Positions 27,703 to 36,364 of a DNA stretch of 64,000 nucleotides are shown here, one piece after another. Source of the stretch: Jeotgalicoccus meleagridis (lineage in GTDB: Bacteria > Bacillota > Bacilli > Staphylococcales > Salinicoccaceae); NCBI RefSeq assembly GCF_903994045.1, contig NZ_CAJEWD010000003.1, positions 248,001 through 312,000 on the forward strand, written 5' to 3'. The notes under the pieces were generated by a model that saw nothing but the letters and a program-made list of their open reading frames with translations, was not told the DNA's origin and made no database searches. Made by a program: the position numbers and the translations under genes. Each line of letters starts with the position of its first letter. Position 1 is the stretch's first letter.

Positions 27703-28366
27703 AGTGCTGTTAATCGATGATGAAGAGAGAATGCTCGAACTGTTGACATTATACTTGAAACCTTACCCTTATTTTTGTCGAAAAGCAGTAGGTGCAAAAG
27801 CAGGGCTTAAGTTTGTTAAAGAAGAGAAGTTTGATCTTATTCTACTGGATATCATGATGCCTGAAATGAATGGATGGGAAGTATGCAGAGAAATACGGCA
27901 ATACTCAGATGTACCTATTATCATGGTGACTGCACGTGAGCAGAAAGAAGATATTGTAAAAGGACTCAAGCTGGGTGCAGATGACTATATCACAAAACCT
28001 TTTAATGAAGAAGAATTGGTTGCAAGAATGGATGCATTACTAAGAAGAACAAGACCTGTCAACCGGATTGAAGTCGAAAGACTGTTATGGGACGAAGATC
28101 AATTTGAACTATCCTATAAAAAACAGCTTGTAAAATTAACACCAAAAGAATTTGCACTCATTGGATTACTCATGAAAAATCCAGGAAGGGTATTTTCTAG
28201 AAATCAATTGATTGATTTAGTGTGGGGCATGCATTCTGAAACGGAAGGACGTACTGTGGATTCCCATGTTAGAAATATGCGGGAAAAAATTCGGGAAGTC
28301 GGCTTTCCTATCGATGATTACTTTCACACGGTGTGGGGCGTGGGCTACAAGTGGATTAGAAAGTAG
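27695..28366 (+). CDS. OmpR/PhoB-family response regulator
   Basis: 223 aa. The receiver domain shows LLIDDEERM (acidic pocket), LILLDIMMPEMNGW (phosphorylated Asp near residue 51), VTAREQKE and DDYITKPFNEEEL (Lys). The C-terminal winged helix contains LTPKEFALIGLLMKNPGRVFSR and DSHVRNMREKI...VWGVGYKW. Translationally coupled to the kinase by an eight-base overlap. Candidate targets are the two CTGCA direct repeats at 25.66 and 28.44 kb. Confidence 0.94.
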   Translation: MNKVLLIDDEERMLELLTLYLKPYPYFCRKAVGAKAGLKFVKEEKFDLILLDIMMPEMNGWEVCREIRQYSDVPIIMVTAREQKEDIVKGLKLGADDYITKPFNEEELVARMDALLRRTRPVNRIEVERLLWDEDQFELSYKKQLVKLTPKEFALIGLLMKNPGRVFSRNQLIDLVWGMHSETEGRTVDSHVRNMREKIREVGFPIDDYFHTVWGVGYKWIRK

Positions 28367-28440
28367 CTTTCTCATATTATCGATTGCTTAAAAATGTAGA
28401 TTTTGAGCACATTGCTAAAATTAATTTGAAATATTTTAAA

Positions 28441-28462
28441 AACTGCACACTAACTGCACAAA
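28441..28462. promoter_or_regulatory. Second CTGCA direct repeat, candidate response-regulator site
   Basis: AACTGCACA occurs at 28441-28449 and again at 28452-28460 (period 11), the same design as the site ahead of the YdhK-like gene. No intact gene now starts just beside it; the nearest is a broken MFS transporter, so the original target may have been lost. Confidence 0.5.
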
Positions 28463-28487
28463 CCATGGGCATATGTTTTAGAGACTA

Positions 28488-28964
28488 TTATTTCTGAGGT
28501 GATTCTAATGAGCGAATATATCCTGAAAATTCATTTAACCCAACAGCAAGCCCTCTTTGCTTAGGTTTGGAGATGTCTATTTTCATATTTACTGTCATAG
28601 ACCATGTTAATCCTTGATTGATGCCCAAGAAAATATTTGCAACTACAATCATCCACCATGAAGTTGCGAATATCACTAATAAAGGAACGAATAAGCCGAT
28701 ACTCCAACCAATTAAAAGGACTTTTTTCTCCCCAATCTATCAGCGATGGCACCAGCAAAGGAATTAACTATTGCCTTTGAAAATCCAAAACTTATAATGA
28801 AGGACAATGCTGCACTTGCTGATGCTAAACCAAAATCTTCTTTACCAATGATGGGAAGAATAGTTCTTTCCACGCCAACCATTGAACCCACAAAGAAGTT
28901 TGTTATAACCAGAAGTATAAAATTTAATGCATTTTCTTTAATTCCGATTTGTACTTTACTCAAA
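28488..28964 (-). pseudogene. MFS transporter, N-terminal remnant
   Basis: TTG at 28964 after AGGAGGAG opens MSKVQIGIKENALNFILLV (initiator Met), the first helices of a major facilitator, including the loop motif GAIADRLGRKK. A frameshift near 28730 moves the reading frame; the next frame holds IFATSWWMIVVANIFLGINQGLTW and a KQRGLAVGLNEFSGY segment before the homology ends at about 28500. Only around 155 of some 400 residues remain. Confidence 0.75.
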
Positions 28965-29051
28965 ACTGTCTCCTCCTTAAAGAGAATAAAAAGAAGTTCC
29001 AACGATTATTATTTTTCTCATTTCGCTGATTATATAACTGAGTTAACCATA

Positions 29052-29290
29052 AAAAAGGTCACTCGTGATACACTCAAAATGCTCTTCTGATTAAAGAATA
29101 TTTTGAGTGATTACAAATGACCGGTATCCATTTTATATGGGTGTACTGTTAACAATAGAACTTTATAACCAACAGGAGATCCTTGTTTCAATATTCTGGG
29201 TCGTTGGGCAGTGCCATGGGACAGTACACTATTAGAATACATTTTTGAGTTACAAGAATCCAGGCAAACTGCCTTGCTTATTTGATGAAT
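29052..29290. mobile_element. Remnant of an IS30-like element end and adjoining debris
   Basis: GTCACTCGTGATACACTC at about 29058, then TTTTGAGTGATTACAAATGACC and CATTTTATATGG, closely follow the 5' end of the intact IS at 870-945, but the transposase is gone. Up to 29290 I see only unassignable debris. Confidence 0.6.
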
Positions 29291-29297
29291 ATAACAT

Positions 29298-30077
29298 TTA
29301 AAAAAAGATTTCTCCCCATATCTTCAAAGAAGTTCCTAGGATGAGCAGGGCCAGAATCCATTGGAGTATTTTAACATTCATCTTCTGTCCCACTTTTGCG
29401 CCGATCGGTGCTGCAATGAGACTCGCAACTATCATGATGGCTGCAGGTCCATAGAGTACCTGGTCTGTGGCAACTTTCCCAATCGTGGCACCGATGGATG
29501 AAATGAAAGTGACCGCCAGACTTGTGGCAATCGTTACCCTGGTGGGTATTTTAAGCACGACAAGCATGATTGGTACAAGAATGAATGCCCCTGCTGCACC
29601 GACGATGCCTGCTGCTGCACCAGTTATAAACGCAAGCGCTGCTGCCAGCGGCCCATTGAAATCAAGGTCATCACCAGGATTGTATGGGATTTCTTTCTTT
29701 GGCAGGAACATCATGATGACAGCAATTGTCGCAAGTACTGCATAGACGATATCTATCTGGGTCTCGGTGAGAAATTCTGATCCGTATCCGCCGAGAAGAC
29801 TGCCGATGAGTATGGCGCCACCCATATAGGCAATCAATCTCATGTTTAAATAACCACTGCTTTTATATGCCCATACACCAGCAATCGTTGCAAAAAAAAC
29901 CTGTACGGCACTGATGCCGGCTACCTCGTGGGAGGTGAATGCAGCGATTCCAAGCATGGGTGGAATATAAAGCAACATCGGATACTTGATGATGGAACCA
30001 CCGATTCCTACCATCCCCGAGATGAAGGAACCGATGAATCCGATCAGAAATATAACGATTATAAAAGTAATGTCCAT
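29298..30077 (-). CDS. tauE: TauE/SafE-type sulfite/sulfur exporter
   Basis: 259 aa, about eight hydrophobic helices. The two TauE repeats are seen: GFIGSFISGMVGIGGSIIKYPML near the N-terminus and FITGAAAGIVGAAGAFILVP in the middle. It overlaps the persulfide dioxygenase gene at a TAATG junction (30079-30075). In staphylococcal cst loci TauE is thought to export sulfite made by persulfide oxidation. Its GC content is well above the flanking regions. Confidence 0.9.
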   Translation of the reverse strand: MDITFIIVIFLIGFIGSFISGMVGIGGSIIKYPMLLYIPPMLGIAAFTSHEVAGISAVQVFFATIAGVWAYKSSGYLNMRLIAYMGGAILIGSLLGGYGSEFLTETQIDIVYAVLATIAVIMMFLPKKEIPYNPGDDLDFNGPLAAALAFITGAAAGIVGAAGAFILVPIMLVVLKIPTRVTIATSLAVTFISSIGATIGKVATDQVLYGPAAIMIVASLIAAPIGAKVGQKMNVKILQWILALLILGTSLKIWGEIFF

Positions 30078-31438
30078 TAGTTCATCGCTTCTTTAATGCC
30101 GGCATAGCCTTTTTCTATATTGACGACATTATCGAAGCCACGTGCTTTAAGTGCACTCATTGCGATGGCTGAACGTACACCGGATTGACAGTGGACATAG
30201 ATTGTATCGTCTGTGCTGAATGGCACTTCTTTTTCGTCGAGATGTCCAAAGTGGACATGGTGCGCATTCTCGACATTGCCTTCCTTGTACTCGGAAGTGG
30301 AACGGACGTCCAGAATATGCTTGTCTTCATAGTTCTTAACCAAGTCTTCAGGTGACACATTTTCATATGAGTCATCGAAGTACTTGTCGGCTTTGTCAGC
30401 AGGTACGATCAGCTTAAGGTTGTCAAAACCGATGGATGCAAGATCTTCCTGGAGCGTTCTGCTGTCTTCCGGATTTGCAATGACTGTCATCGGCTGGCCA
30501 TAATCGATATACCATCCGGCAAACTGAAGGAATTTGTCGTTGTACGGGATGTTGATGGCGCCTTTTTTGAATCCTTTTTTGAATTCTTCCTTGCTTCTGA
30601 GGTCGAACAGCTGACCTGGAAGCGTATCAGGTGTACCGATTTCGACTTCCTTCACCTTGAATTCAGGCAGGCCTTCCTTATTGACTTTCTTCATCTGTGC
30701 AAAGTAGCTTGGCGGCTCCGGCTGGTCACTTGTCAATTCTTTGATGAAGGCATCTTTATCTTCGTATTCGAACACCCAGTTATTTTTGCGCTCATATCCA
30801 AGAGTGGACAATGGCACAGCACCGAGGGATTTACCACATGCACTGCCGGCTCCATGGCCTGGCCATACTTGCATGAAGTCCGGATAGTCATTCATCTTCT
30901 TGAGGGAAGCGAACATCGCATTCGCGCCCTCTTCGGTTGTGCCTTCCATTTTGGCTGCTTCTTCGAGCAGGTCGGGACGGCCGATGTCGCCAACGAAGAT
31001 GAAGTCACCTGTGAAGATGCCCATCGGTTCATCACTGCCGCCACCACGGTCGATCAGCACGAAAGAGATGCTTTCAGGTGTATGACCTGGGGTGTGGATC
31101 ACTTTCAATTCGACATTGCCGACATTGATGATGTCGCCGTCTTTCAGGTAGACGGTATCTTCTGGCATATTTTCATATTTCCAGTTCTCATCGCCTTCGT
31201 CGGACACATAAGCTGTGGCGTTGAAGCGTTGTGACGCATCACGCAGACCGGACGCGAAGTCGGCGTGGATGTGTGTTTCCGCCACCTGAGTAATATTGAA
31301 ACCTTCAGCCTCTGCTACTTCCTGATATTCATCAATGACACGTTTTGGGTCGATGATGATGGCTTCCTGTGTTTTCTGACAAGCGACCATATAGGAAGTT
31401 TGTGCAAGTTTTTTATCGAAGAACTGTTTAAAGAACAT
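30077..31438 (-). CDS. cstB: CstB-like persulfide dioxygenase-rhodanese fusion
   Basis: 453 aa, multi-domain. N-terminal metallo-beta-lactamase fold: ETHIHADFASGLRD (Fe ligands H-x-H-x-D), VIHTPGHTPES, FTGDFIFVGDIGRPDL. The central rhodanese-like domain (GQLFDLRSKEEFKKG) lacks the active cysteine, and the C-terminal rhodanese (HILDVRSTSEYKEG...VHCQSGVRSA) keeps it. CstB converts low-molecular-weight persulfides to thiosulfate and sulfite. CAAGGAGTG precedes the ATG. It is co-transcribed with cstA (59-base gap) and tauE. Confidence 0.94.
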   Translation of the reverse strand: MFFKQFFDKKLAQTSYMVACQKTQEAIIIDPKRVIDEYQEVAEAEGFNITQVAETHIHADFASGLRDASQRFNATAYVSDEGDENWKYENMPEDTVYLKDGDIINVGNVELKVIHTPGHTPESISFVLIDRGGGSDEPMGIFTGDFIFVGDIGRPDLLEEAAKMEGTTEEGANAMFASLKKMNDYPDFMQVWPGHGAGSACGKSLGAVPLSTLGYERKNNWVFEYEDKDAFIKELTSDQPEPPSYFAQMKKVNKEGLPEFKVKEVEIGTPDTLPGQLFDLRSKEEFKKGFKKGAINIPYNDKFLQFAGWYIDYGQPMTVIANPEDSRTLQEDLASIGFDNLKLIVPADKADKYFDDSYENVSPEDLVKNYEDKHILDVRSTSEYKEGNVENAHHVHFGHLDEKEVPFSTDDTIYVHCQSGVRSAIAMSALKARGFDNVVNIEKGYAGIKEAMN

Positions 31439-31497
31439 TGATATACACTCCTTGAAATTTTAATTGATTGTTGGGATGCGCAGGGCAACCTGTTCAA

Positions 31498-32595
31498 TTA
31501 TATGAACAGGTTCAGGTTGCCATTTTCTGCATCGCCGAGATAAGTGCCTACGCCACCGAAATTGACATTAGGGAGAAGCTCATCTTCGTCAATGGCCATG
31601 ATATCCATGCTCATTGTGCAGGCTACCATTTTGACTCCGAGTTTATCTGCCTTTTCAATCATTTCAGTAAGCGCGTCGACTTTTTTCTTCTTCATTACAT
31701 ATTGAATCATTTTGGATCCCAGTCCGAACATGTTCATGTTGGAGATTGGCAGTTTGGAGGCGGATTTTGGCATCATCATGCTGAATGCCTTATCCAGACC
31801 GGCTTTATTCTTTTTCGGTGCATTTGGATCCTTGATGACATTCAGTCCCCAGAATGTGAAGAACATGGTGACATCTTTGCCCATGCTTTTTGCACCGGTA
31901 GCAATGATGAATGACGCCAATGCTTTATCCATATCGCCACTGAATACGACCATTGTTGCTCCGTCTTTCGTTTCCACCATCTGATGGCCTTCACCCTCAG
32001 CTTTGGCCTGAGGGGCATTCTTCTGCAGCACCACTATGACCTTGTCTTCTGATTTTTCATTTTTAAGAATGGAATGCCCTGTCTTACGGGCCCATGCTTC
32101 GACATCCGTACAGAAGCCGAAGTCTGTGACCGTGATTTCCATCTGTTGACCGGGTTCAAGCTCTCCCATCACTTCGTTCACCTTGAGAAGGGGGCCGGGA
32201 CATTGCAACCCGCTTGCTTCCACTTTTACCCGATTTGGGTCAATTTCAACATTTTCAGTTGCTGCATCTGCAGTTTCACCTGCTTCGTCTGCAATGTCGT
32301 ATTTTCCTGTATAGGCTGAATAGCCTTCTTCAAGGTTCACTGCGTCGAAACCATTGCGTTTCAGTATTTCAACTGCACTTGCACCGCGTTTTCCGCGCTG
32401 GCAGTATACATGGATCTTTCTATCCTTTGGAAGTTCTTCAAGGCGTTCTTCAATTTCATTTACGGATACATTGTCTGCCTCAGCAATGTGTCCCATTTCA
32501 TATTCAAAAGGTTCCCTTACATCCAATAAATATTTATTTGCTTCGACCAACTGGTCGGCATCATTAATGTGGTACTTTGTTTGCGTGTTACTCAT
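31498..32595 (-). CDS. cstA: CstA-like rhodanese-TusA-DsrE sulfurtransferase fusion
   Basis: 365 aa, three domains in order. Rhodanese (about 1-95) with YLLDVREPFEYEMGHI and active loop VYCQRGKRG. TusA (about 110-185) with VEASGLQCPGPLLKV containing the persulfidated Cys. DsrE-like C-terminal domain (about 200-365) with MVVFSGDMDKALASFIIATG and VACTMSMDIMAI. This is the architecture of staphylococcal CstA, which relays sulfane sulfur. AGGAGGATGAT precedes the ATG. The promoter upstream is flanked by two CstR operators. Confidence 0.94.
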   Translation of the reverse strand: MSNTQTKYHINDADQLVEANKYLLDVREPFEYEMGHIAEADNVSVNEIEERLEELPKDRKIHVYCQRGKRGASAVEILKRNGFDAVNLEEGYSAYTGKYDIADEAGETADAATENVEIDPNRVKVEASGLQCPGPLLKVNEVMGELEPGQQMEITVTDFGFCTDVEAWARKTGHSILKNEKSEDKVIVVLQKNAPQAKAEGEGHQMVETKDGATMVVFSGDMDKALASFIIATGAKSMGKDVTMFFTFWGLNVIKDPNAPKKNKAGLDKAFSMMMPKSASKLPISNMNMFGLGSKMIQYVMKKKKVDALTEMIEKADKLGVKMVACTMSMDIMAIDEDELLPNVNFGGVGTYLGDAENGNLNLFI

Positions 32596-32621
32596 ATTGC
32601 TAAATCATCCTCCTGTTTTTA

Positions 32622-32680
32622 ATACCTATAAGGGTATAATAGCAATGCTTTTTCAATTTGTCAAATACCCATAGGGGTAT
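32622..32680 (-). promoter_or_regulatory. cstA promoter flanked by two CstR operators
   Basis: Minus strand: TTGACA (32664-32659), 17-base spacer, TATTAT (32641-32636). Operator ATACCCATAGGGGTAT (32665-32680) abuts the -35, and ATACCTATAAGGGTAT (32622-32637) covers the -10/start. Both are palindromic CsoR-family sites. Binding of the tetrameric repressor to either would block RNA polymerase. Confidence 0.88.
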
Positions 32681-32708
32681 TTTTAAAAATAAATAAAAAC
32701 AGATGGGA

Positions 32709-32999
32709 TCATCTGCTCTTATTAAGCAATTCAACTGCCTCTTTGACGAGTTCGTCTGTATCTTCATCCGGATTGTTCATCGTTTCTTTGACGCACTGGA
32801 CAAGGTTTTCGCTGACGATGACGTTCATTGTACGATTGAGTGCACTTTTCGCTGCGCTCAATTGGATGACGACATCCTTGCAGTCCTTGCCTTCTTCAAT
32901 CATTTTCAGTGCGCCGTTGATCTGGCCCTGCAGACGATTAATGCGATTGATTACTGCTTTATCATAAACAGTCTGTTCTTCCAATGTAGCCAACAACAT
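32709..32999 (-). CDS. cstR: CstR-like persulfide-sensing repressor (CsoR/DUF156 family)
   Basis: About 96 aa, all helical. The core reads VINRINRLQGQINGALKMIEEGKDCKDVVIQLSAAKSALNRTM. Two cysteines are placed as in CstR (GKDCKDVV and ENLVQCVKE), while the CsoR copper His is replaced by Asn (SENLVQC), so it should sense per/polysulfide rather than Cu(I). The TATAAT box lies at 33029-33024, which rules out the upstream ATG at 33023. I use ATG 32999; TTG codons at 32996/32993 are alternatives with better spacing to GAGGG. Confidence 0.9.
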   Translation of the reverse strand: MLLATLEEQTVYDKAVINRINRLQGQINGALKMIEEGKDCKDVVIQLSAAKSALNRTMNVIVSENLVQCVKETMNNPDEDTDELVKEAVELLNKSR

Positions 33000-33023
33000 C
33001 ACCCTCTTTTTTGATATACCCAT

Positions 33024-33068
33024 ATTATAAAGAATGAAATTCCACATGTCAAATACCCTGCCAGGTAT
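33024..33068 (-). promoter_or_regulatory. cstR promoter with CstR operator
   Basis: Perfect consensus elements on the minus strand: TTGACA (33052-33047), 17-base spacer, TATAAT (33029-33024). The palindrome ATACCCTGCCAGGTAT (33053-33068) directly abuts the -35, the same layout as at cstA. A half-site TATACCC lies at 33015-33021. This indicates autoregulation. Confidence 0.88.
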
Positions 33069-33136
33069 ATAAAGTTAACCATTTCCCTTCCTTACATACC
33101 CGTCCGTGTACAGAGTATACACTAGGGGAGGAGAGC

Positions 33137-33584
33137 ATGAAGAAGTGTCAGACTGTGAAGGAAAAGGATAGTATTACGTCATCAAAGCCGTCGTGAATGG
33201 ACAAAGAACAAAAACACGGGTGGAGATTGAGTTGAATCTAACCTGTGATCGACCGATTGATTCATATCTTGCCGGAAGAAGCCCGTCACAGCCATTGATC
33301 CGCATCTGAGATGGACAATCATCCGGTTGTATCGCAAACAGTACAAGGGGTATAACTTTAAGCATTTCATGAAAAAATGAGAGATACTGAAGGCGTCTCC
33401 ATTCCCCATACATCCCTGCTAACCCTTATGAACAGCGAATGAGGAAAGACCAGTTGAAACAGAAGGACCAGTCCCATCAATTTTTGTTTAGTTCTAACGG
33501 CTCATTTCAATAAAAATGTTTAATCCGGCGATTAAAGAGGGAATTTTACCAACAGTATGAATAAAAAAGAGAGGAGCAATAAGT
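33137..33584 (+). other. Decayed segment between cstR and the DUF302 gene
   Basis: ATG 33137 with GGGGAGGAG upstream encodes just 19 residues (MKKCQTVKEKDSITSSKPS) before TGA 33194-33196. Beyond that, frames such as VKAVVNGQRTKTRVEIELNL are open for some 30 codons only. I see the debris of a gene that once followed the good RBS, but cannot name it. Confidence 0.45.
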
Positions 33585-33968
33585 ATGTTTAATTACACAG
33601 TAGAAACATCAAAAAGCAGAGACGAAGCTGTCCATACACTTGAAGAGAATTTAAAGGAAGAAAAGTTTGGTGTCTTATGGAATTTCGATTTGACGGCCAA
33701 ACTTCAGGAAAAAGGGACCGACTTTGACACGCCATTTACAGTACTTGAAGTTTGCAATCCACAGAAAGCGAACCAAGTTCTTTCAGAAGATCTGCTGGTC
33801 GGCTACTTCCTTCCTTGCAAAATTGTGGTGTATGAAGAAAATGGTACAACAAAAATCGGGATGCCGAAACCAAGTGCACTGATTGAAATGGTGCAGAACG
33901 ATTCCATAAAAAAAATTGCCGTTGATATTGAAGAACGATTGATTGGTTGTATTGACAAGTCGGTGTAA
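33585..33968 (+). CDS. DUF302 domain protein
   Basis: 127 aa, cytoplasmic. FNYTVETSKSRDEAVHTLEENLKEEKFGVLWNFDLTAKLQEKG, then FTVLEVCNPQKANQVLSEDL and GYFLPCKIVVYEENGTTKIG are characteristic of DUF302 proteins, which often sit beside rhodanese, sulfur and redox genes. Two Cys (VCNP, LPCK) are in the conserved positions of the family. Function unknown. GAGAGGAGC precedes ATG 33585. It lies among remnants of a rhodanese and a SHOCT protein, the usual companions. Confidence 0.85.
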   Translation: MFNYTVETSKSRDEAVHTLEENLKEEKFGVLWNFDLTAKLQEKGTDFDTPFTVLEVCNPQKANQVLSEDLLVGYFLPCKIVVYEENGTTKIGMPKPSALIEMVQNDSIKKIAVDIEERLIGCIDKSV

Positions 33969-34035
33969 TGACATTTTTATAAGATAATATACGTCGGCCG
34001 TTAATAACTGGGCTGAGCGTTGGGAGGAATTTGAT

Positions 34036-34101
34036 ATGATGGTAAAATCTATATCTCCCCAAGATATTGTAGACCAGGTGACGAACCAGAAACCGGTTTA
34101 G
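34036..34101 (+). pseudogene. Rhodanese-like gene, N-terminal stub
   Basis: GGGAGGAA precedes ATG 34036; 21 residues (MMVKSISPQDIVDQVTNQ...) resemble the start of small rhodanese-domain proteins (SxSPQEL...), then TAG at 34099-34101. No active-site loop follows. A deletion seems to have removed the rest. Confidence 0.45.
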
Positions 34102-34229
34102 GTGTACAGTAAAAATGGACTGGGATAGACAGGATTTCGGCACGAAAAGTTGTCATGTTTCCGGGTTTATATAGTGAAAAAATTAGAAAAAGCAGTAAAT
34201 GAAACTCAGCGAAAGAAAGGATAATTCCT

Positions 34230-34411
34230 ATGATGACAGGTGGAATGGGCTTATTTATGATGCTCTTTTGGATTGCAATTCTAGGATTGCTTATTTATGG
34301 AATTTACCGGCTGGTCACTACTAGAGCAACAAAAAAGAAAGATGGGGCCTGTCGATTCTAAAAGAACAATTTGCACGAGGAGAGATTAGCGAAGAAGAAT
34401 ATGAAAAATGA
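34230..34411 (+). pseudogene. Small SHOCT-domain membrane protein, frameshifted
   Basis: ATG 34230 after GAAAGGA encodes MMTGGMGLFMMLFWIAILGL and the rest of one membrane helix, stopping at about 34361. In the adjacent frame SILKEQFARGEISEEEYEK completes a SHOCT motif (LKExFARGEIxEEEYE) to TGA 34409-34411. A single-base indel therefore separates the helix from the SHOCT tail. Both parts together would give about 60 aa, usual for these proteins. Confidence 0.7.
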
Positions 34412-34460
34412 GTGTTTAATATGATAAAAACTAAATGTAAAATTAAGTTTAAAAAACGAC

Positions 34461-34520
34461 CGTTAACACGCACTACTTGTGATAAGCTTCAGCGTATCAT
34501 TCTACGATGCGGTTTTTATC
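34461..34520 (+). repeat. SCC-type attachment/terminal repeat B
   Basis: CGTTAACACGCACTACTTGT, GATAAGCTTCAGCGTATCAT and TCTACGATGCGGTTTTTA in sequence closely repeat site A (direct) and site C (inverted). GCGTATCATnnnACGATGCGGTTTTT agrees with SCC left ends. It separates the metal/sulfur cassette from the GIY-YIG/restriction cassette. Confidence 0.72.
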
Positions 34521-34628
34521 TAACTTTTAATAACTTTAACAGCTGATTTATTCATCCCAATATTTACTATATTATTTTGGTATAATACATAAAAACAAAC
34601 TTTTAATGAAGGGAGGACGAAGTAAGAG

Positions 34629-35483
34629 ATGATAAAGTTATCAGAGTTTATTAAAACACCAAATAATGCTCATACGAAAATAAAATTTAATATGAATCCC
34701 GCTGACCCAAACCTGAAGGCCTGGGATCTATTATTAGAGGATGATCCGGAATGGCTCATCATGAATAGTTGGAAGACAAAACAGTCCAACAATAATCTTA
34801 ATCATGCTGAGTACTTGATTGCTATGGCTCAATATTATCCTTATGGACCGGAATACTTTGCATTTGGGGGACTTTATAAAGTTGAAAAGAAACTCCCTGA
34901 AGTTTTTAATGATGTAGGTTATGAATTGACTTTAATGAAAGAGTATCAAGAATATATAAAAAGATTAATTATTAAAATTGAGAAGCCTATTGGTAGAGAT
35001 GTTTATAACCGTCGCTATCATACGATTCAAGATCAATTAAACCCTGAAGTATACGAAATTGCGCCAAATATTAAACTAGGTCATTTTCCTGGTTATCAAA
35101 ATGTCCGCATGAACCATAAAGAAATGCAACAAGTCCTCTTAAGAGAAGATCCTAGTTGGAAATCTGCTCTTAGTTATGTTAAAGGTATATATGTGATTAC
35201 AGATAAAAGTAATGGCAAACTATATATTGGTTCTGCTTCCGGAAACACTGATGGCATATGGCAACGATGGTCAGGTTATGCCCATTTGGAGAACTTGACA
35301 GGAGGCAATAAAGAATTCAATAATATTCTTTTAAATAAGGGCAAGGAGCATATTCAAAAATACTTTCAGTATTCCATTCTGGAGATATTTGATACCAGAA
35401 CCAAAAGTGAATTTATTCTTGAAAGAGAAAATTACTGGAAAAACGTATTCGATACAAAGAAAAATGGGATGAATCATAACTGA
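34629..35483 (+). CDS. GIY-YIG nuclease-domain protein with a novel N-terminal region (intact copy)
   Basis: 284 aa. Residues 1-195 are a region I cannot assign, with EYLIAMAQYYPYGPEYFAFG and LNPEVYEIAPNIKLGHFPGY segments. Residues from about 198 carry a GIY-YIG nuclease: KGIYVITDKSNGKLYIGSAS, the Arg in IWQRWSGYAHL, the catalytic Glu in FILERENYWK and a late Asn. It would nick or cut DNA in the cytoplasm. It starts just inside attachment-like site B; an extended -10 TGGTATAAT lies at 34578-34586. GGGAGG is rather far (about 13 bases) from the ATG. A second, dead copy is at 11481. Confidence 0.8.
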   Translation: MIKLSEFIKTPNNAHTKIKFNMNPADPNLKAWDLLLEDDPEWLIMNSWKTKQSNNNLNHAEYLIAMAQYYPYGPEYFAFGGLYKVEKKLPEVFNDVGYELTLMKEYQEYIKRLIIKIEKPIGRDVYNRRYHTIQDQLNPEVYEIAPNIKLGHFPGYQNVRMNHKEMQQVLLREDPSWKSALSYVKGIYVITDKSNGKLYIGSASGNTDGIWQRWSGYAHLENLTGGNKEFNNILLNKGKEHIQKYFQYSILEIFDTRTKSEFILERENYWKNVFDTKKNGMNHN

Positions 35484-35660
35484 TTACTAAATGATAACGT
35501 TCTTTATTTAAACAAATTCATTTTATAGTCTATATTCTTTAATACAGTAATTCAATACAAGGGGACATGCTCCTCTTTTAGGATTAAGCTACCTCACTAA
35601 TCTAAGGGAGAGAGTAGCCCTTTACATCAGATATCATTCAAGCTTACTGAAAAAAGATGA

Positions 35661-36364
35661 TTAATACCGTGCTACACACTTATCTAGTGTTTTTCCATCT
35701 TTGTTCTTCCACATTGTCCATCCATTAGAGGATTGACGTGCAACAATTGAAGCTGCGGTAGAAGGTTTAGTGAAAGTATAGTCTTTTACGAATATACCTT
35801 CATCGTCGATTATTTTAGTTTCCTTTAGTTCATTAAGCAATCTCCAGCTTGAAAAGCTTTTGGTTGAGTTTGAAGCAATTCTCGATCCTTTTATGACTGT
35901 CATCCCATCTTGAGAATATATAGCTTTAGCATCCGATCCTCTACTAGTAATATAATAATAATTGTCTTGATCTCTCATCTCTTTTTCATTCATTTTTGGC
36001 ATGAATATAGGAAACCCCAAAAAAGATAATAGATCTGCGATAGAACTATACATATCCATTAAATCCGCCTCTCTAGCTTCATGTACAAAAGACTGAGTAG
36101 GTGTATTCTGATTCAATGAGTACCGATCCGCTTCTAACGCTCTTTGATAACAGTAATTCTCTAAGTATTTTATGTCTGCTTTTGTTAGTTGATTCTCTTC
36201 GCCTGTAGTTGTAAATACTACAGCCACAGACCAATTTTCTCTTTCTTTATGGTGACGCTTTAAACGATTGTATATAGTTTCACTTTCACCTATATATGCT
36301 GCCGCTCTGCTGTGATCTATAACCGGCTCCTCTTCTTCGAATAAAAAATATATACCATATTATG
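35661..36364 (-). pseudogene. GIY-YIG/DUF4357 nuclease family protein, 5' truncated
   Basis: Reading leftwards from about 36364 the frame gives GIYFLFEEEEPVIDHSRAAA, then YIGESETIYNRLKRHHKE (the GIY-YIG core), a helical middle part, and the C-terminal DUF4357 domain with VIKGSRIASNSTKS and KPSTAASIVARQSSNGWTMW. The usual 45-50 N-terminal residues are missing: a stop occurs directly before GIY and the sequence beyond 36365 is unrelated. An internal GTG at 36227 would yield only 188 aa without the nuclease motif. A deletion junction probably inactivated it. Confidence 0.75.

Noticed and set aside
28746..29090. Plus-strand 114-codon frame over the MFS remnant
   Set aside because: The minus strand shows clear MFS helices and the GAIADRLGRKK loop; the plus frame has no RBS or family features.
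30854..32674. Several plus-strand open frames opposite cstA and cstB
   Set aside because: All are shadows of well-supported minus-strand genes with RBS and domain motifs; the translations are low-complexity or show no family features.
32709..32999. Copper sensor CsoR
   Set aside because: The Cu(I)-binding His is Asn here and the gene heads a cst operon, so CstR is the better reading.
33174..33413. Two minus-strand frames of about 75 codons
   Set aside because: Neither has an RBS nor a recognisable fold; the region appears to be gene debris.
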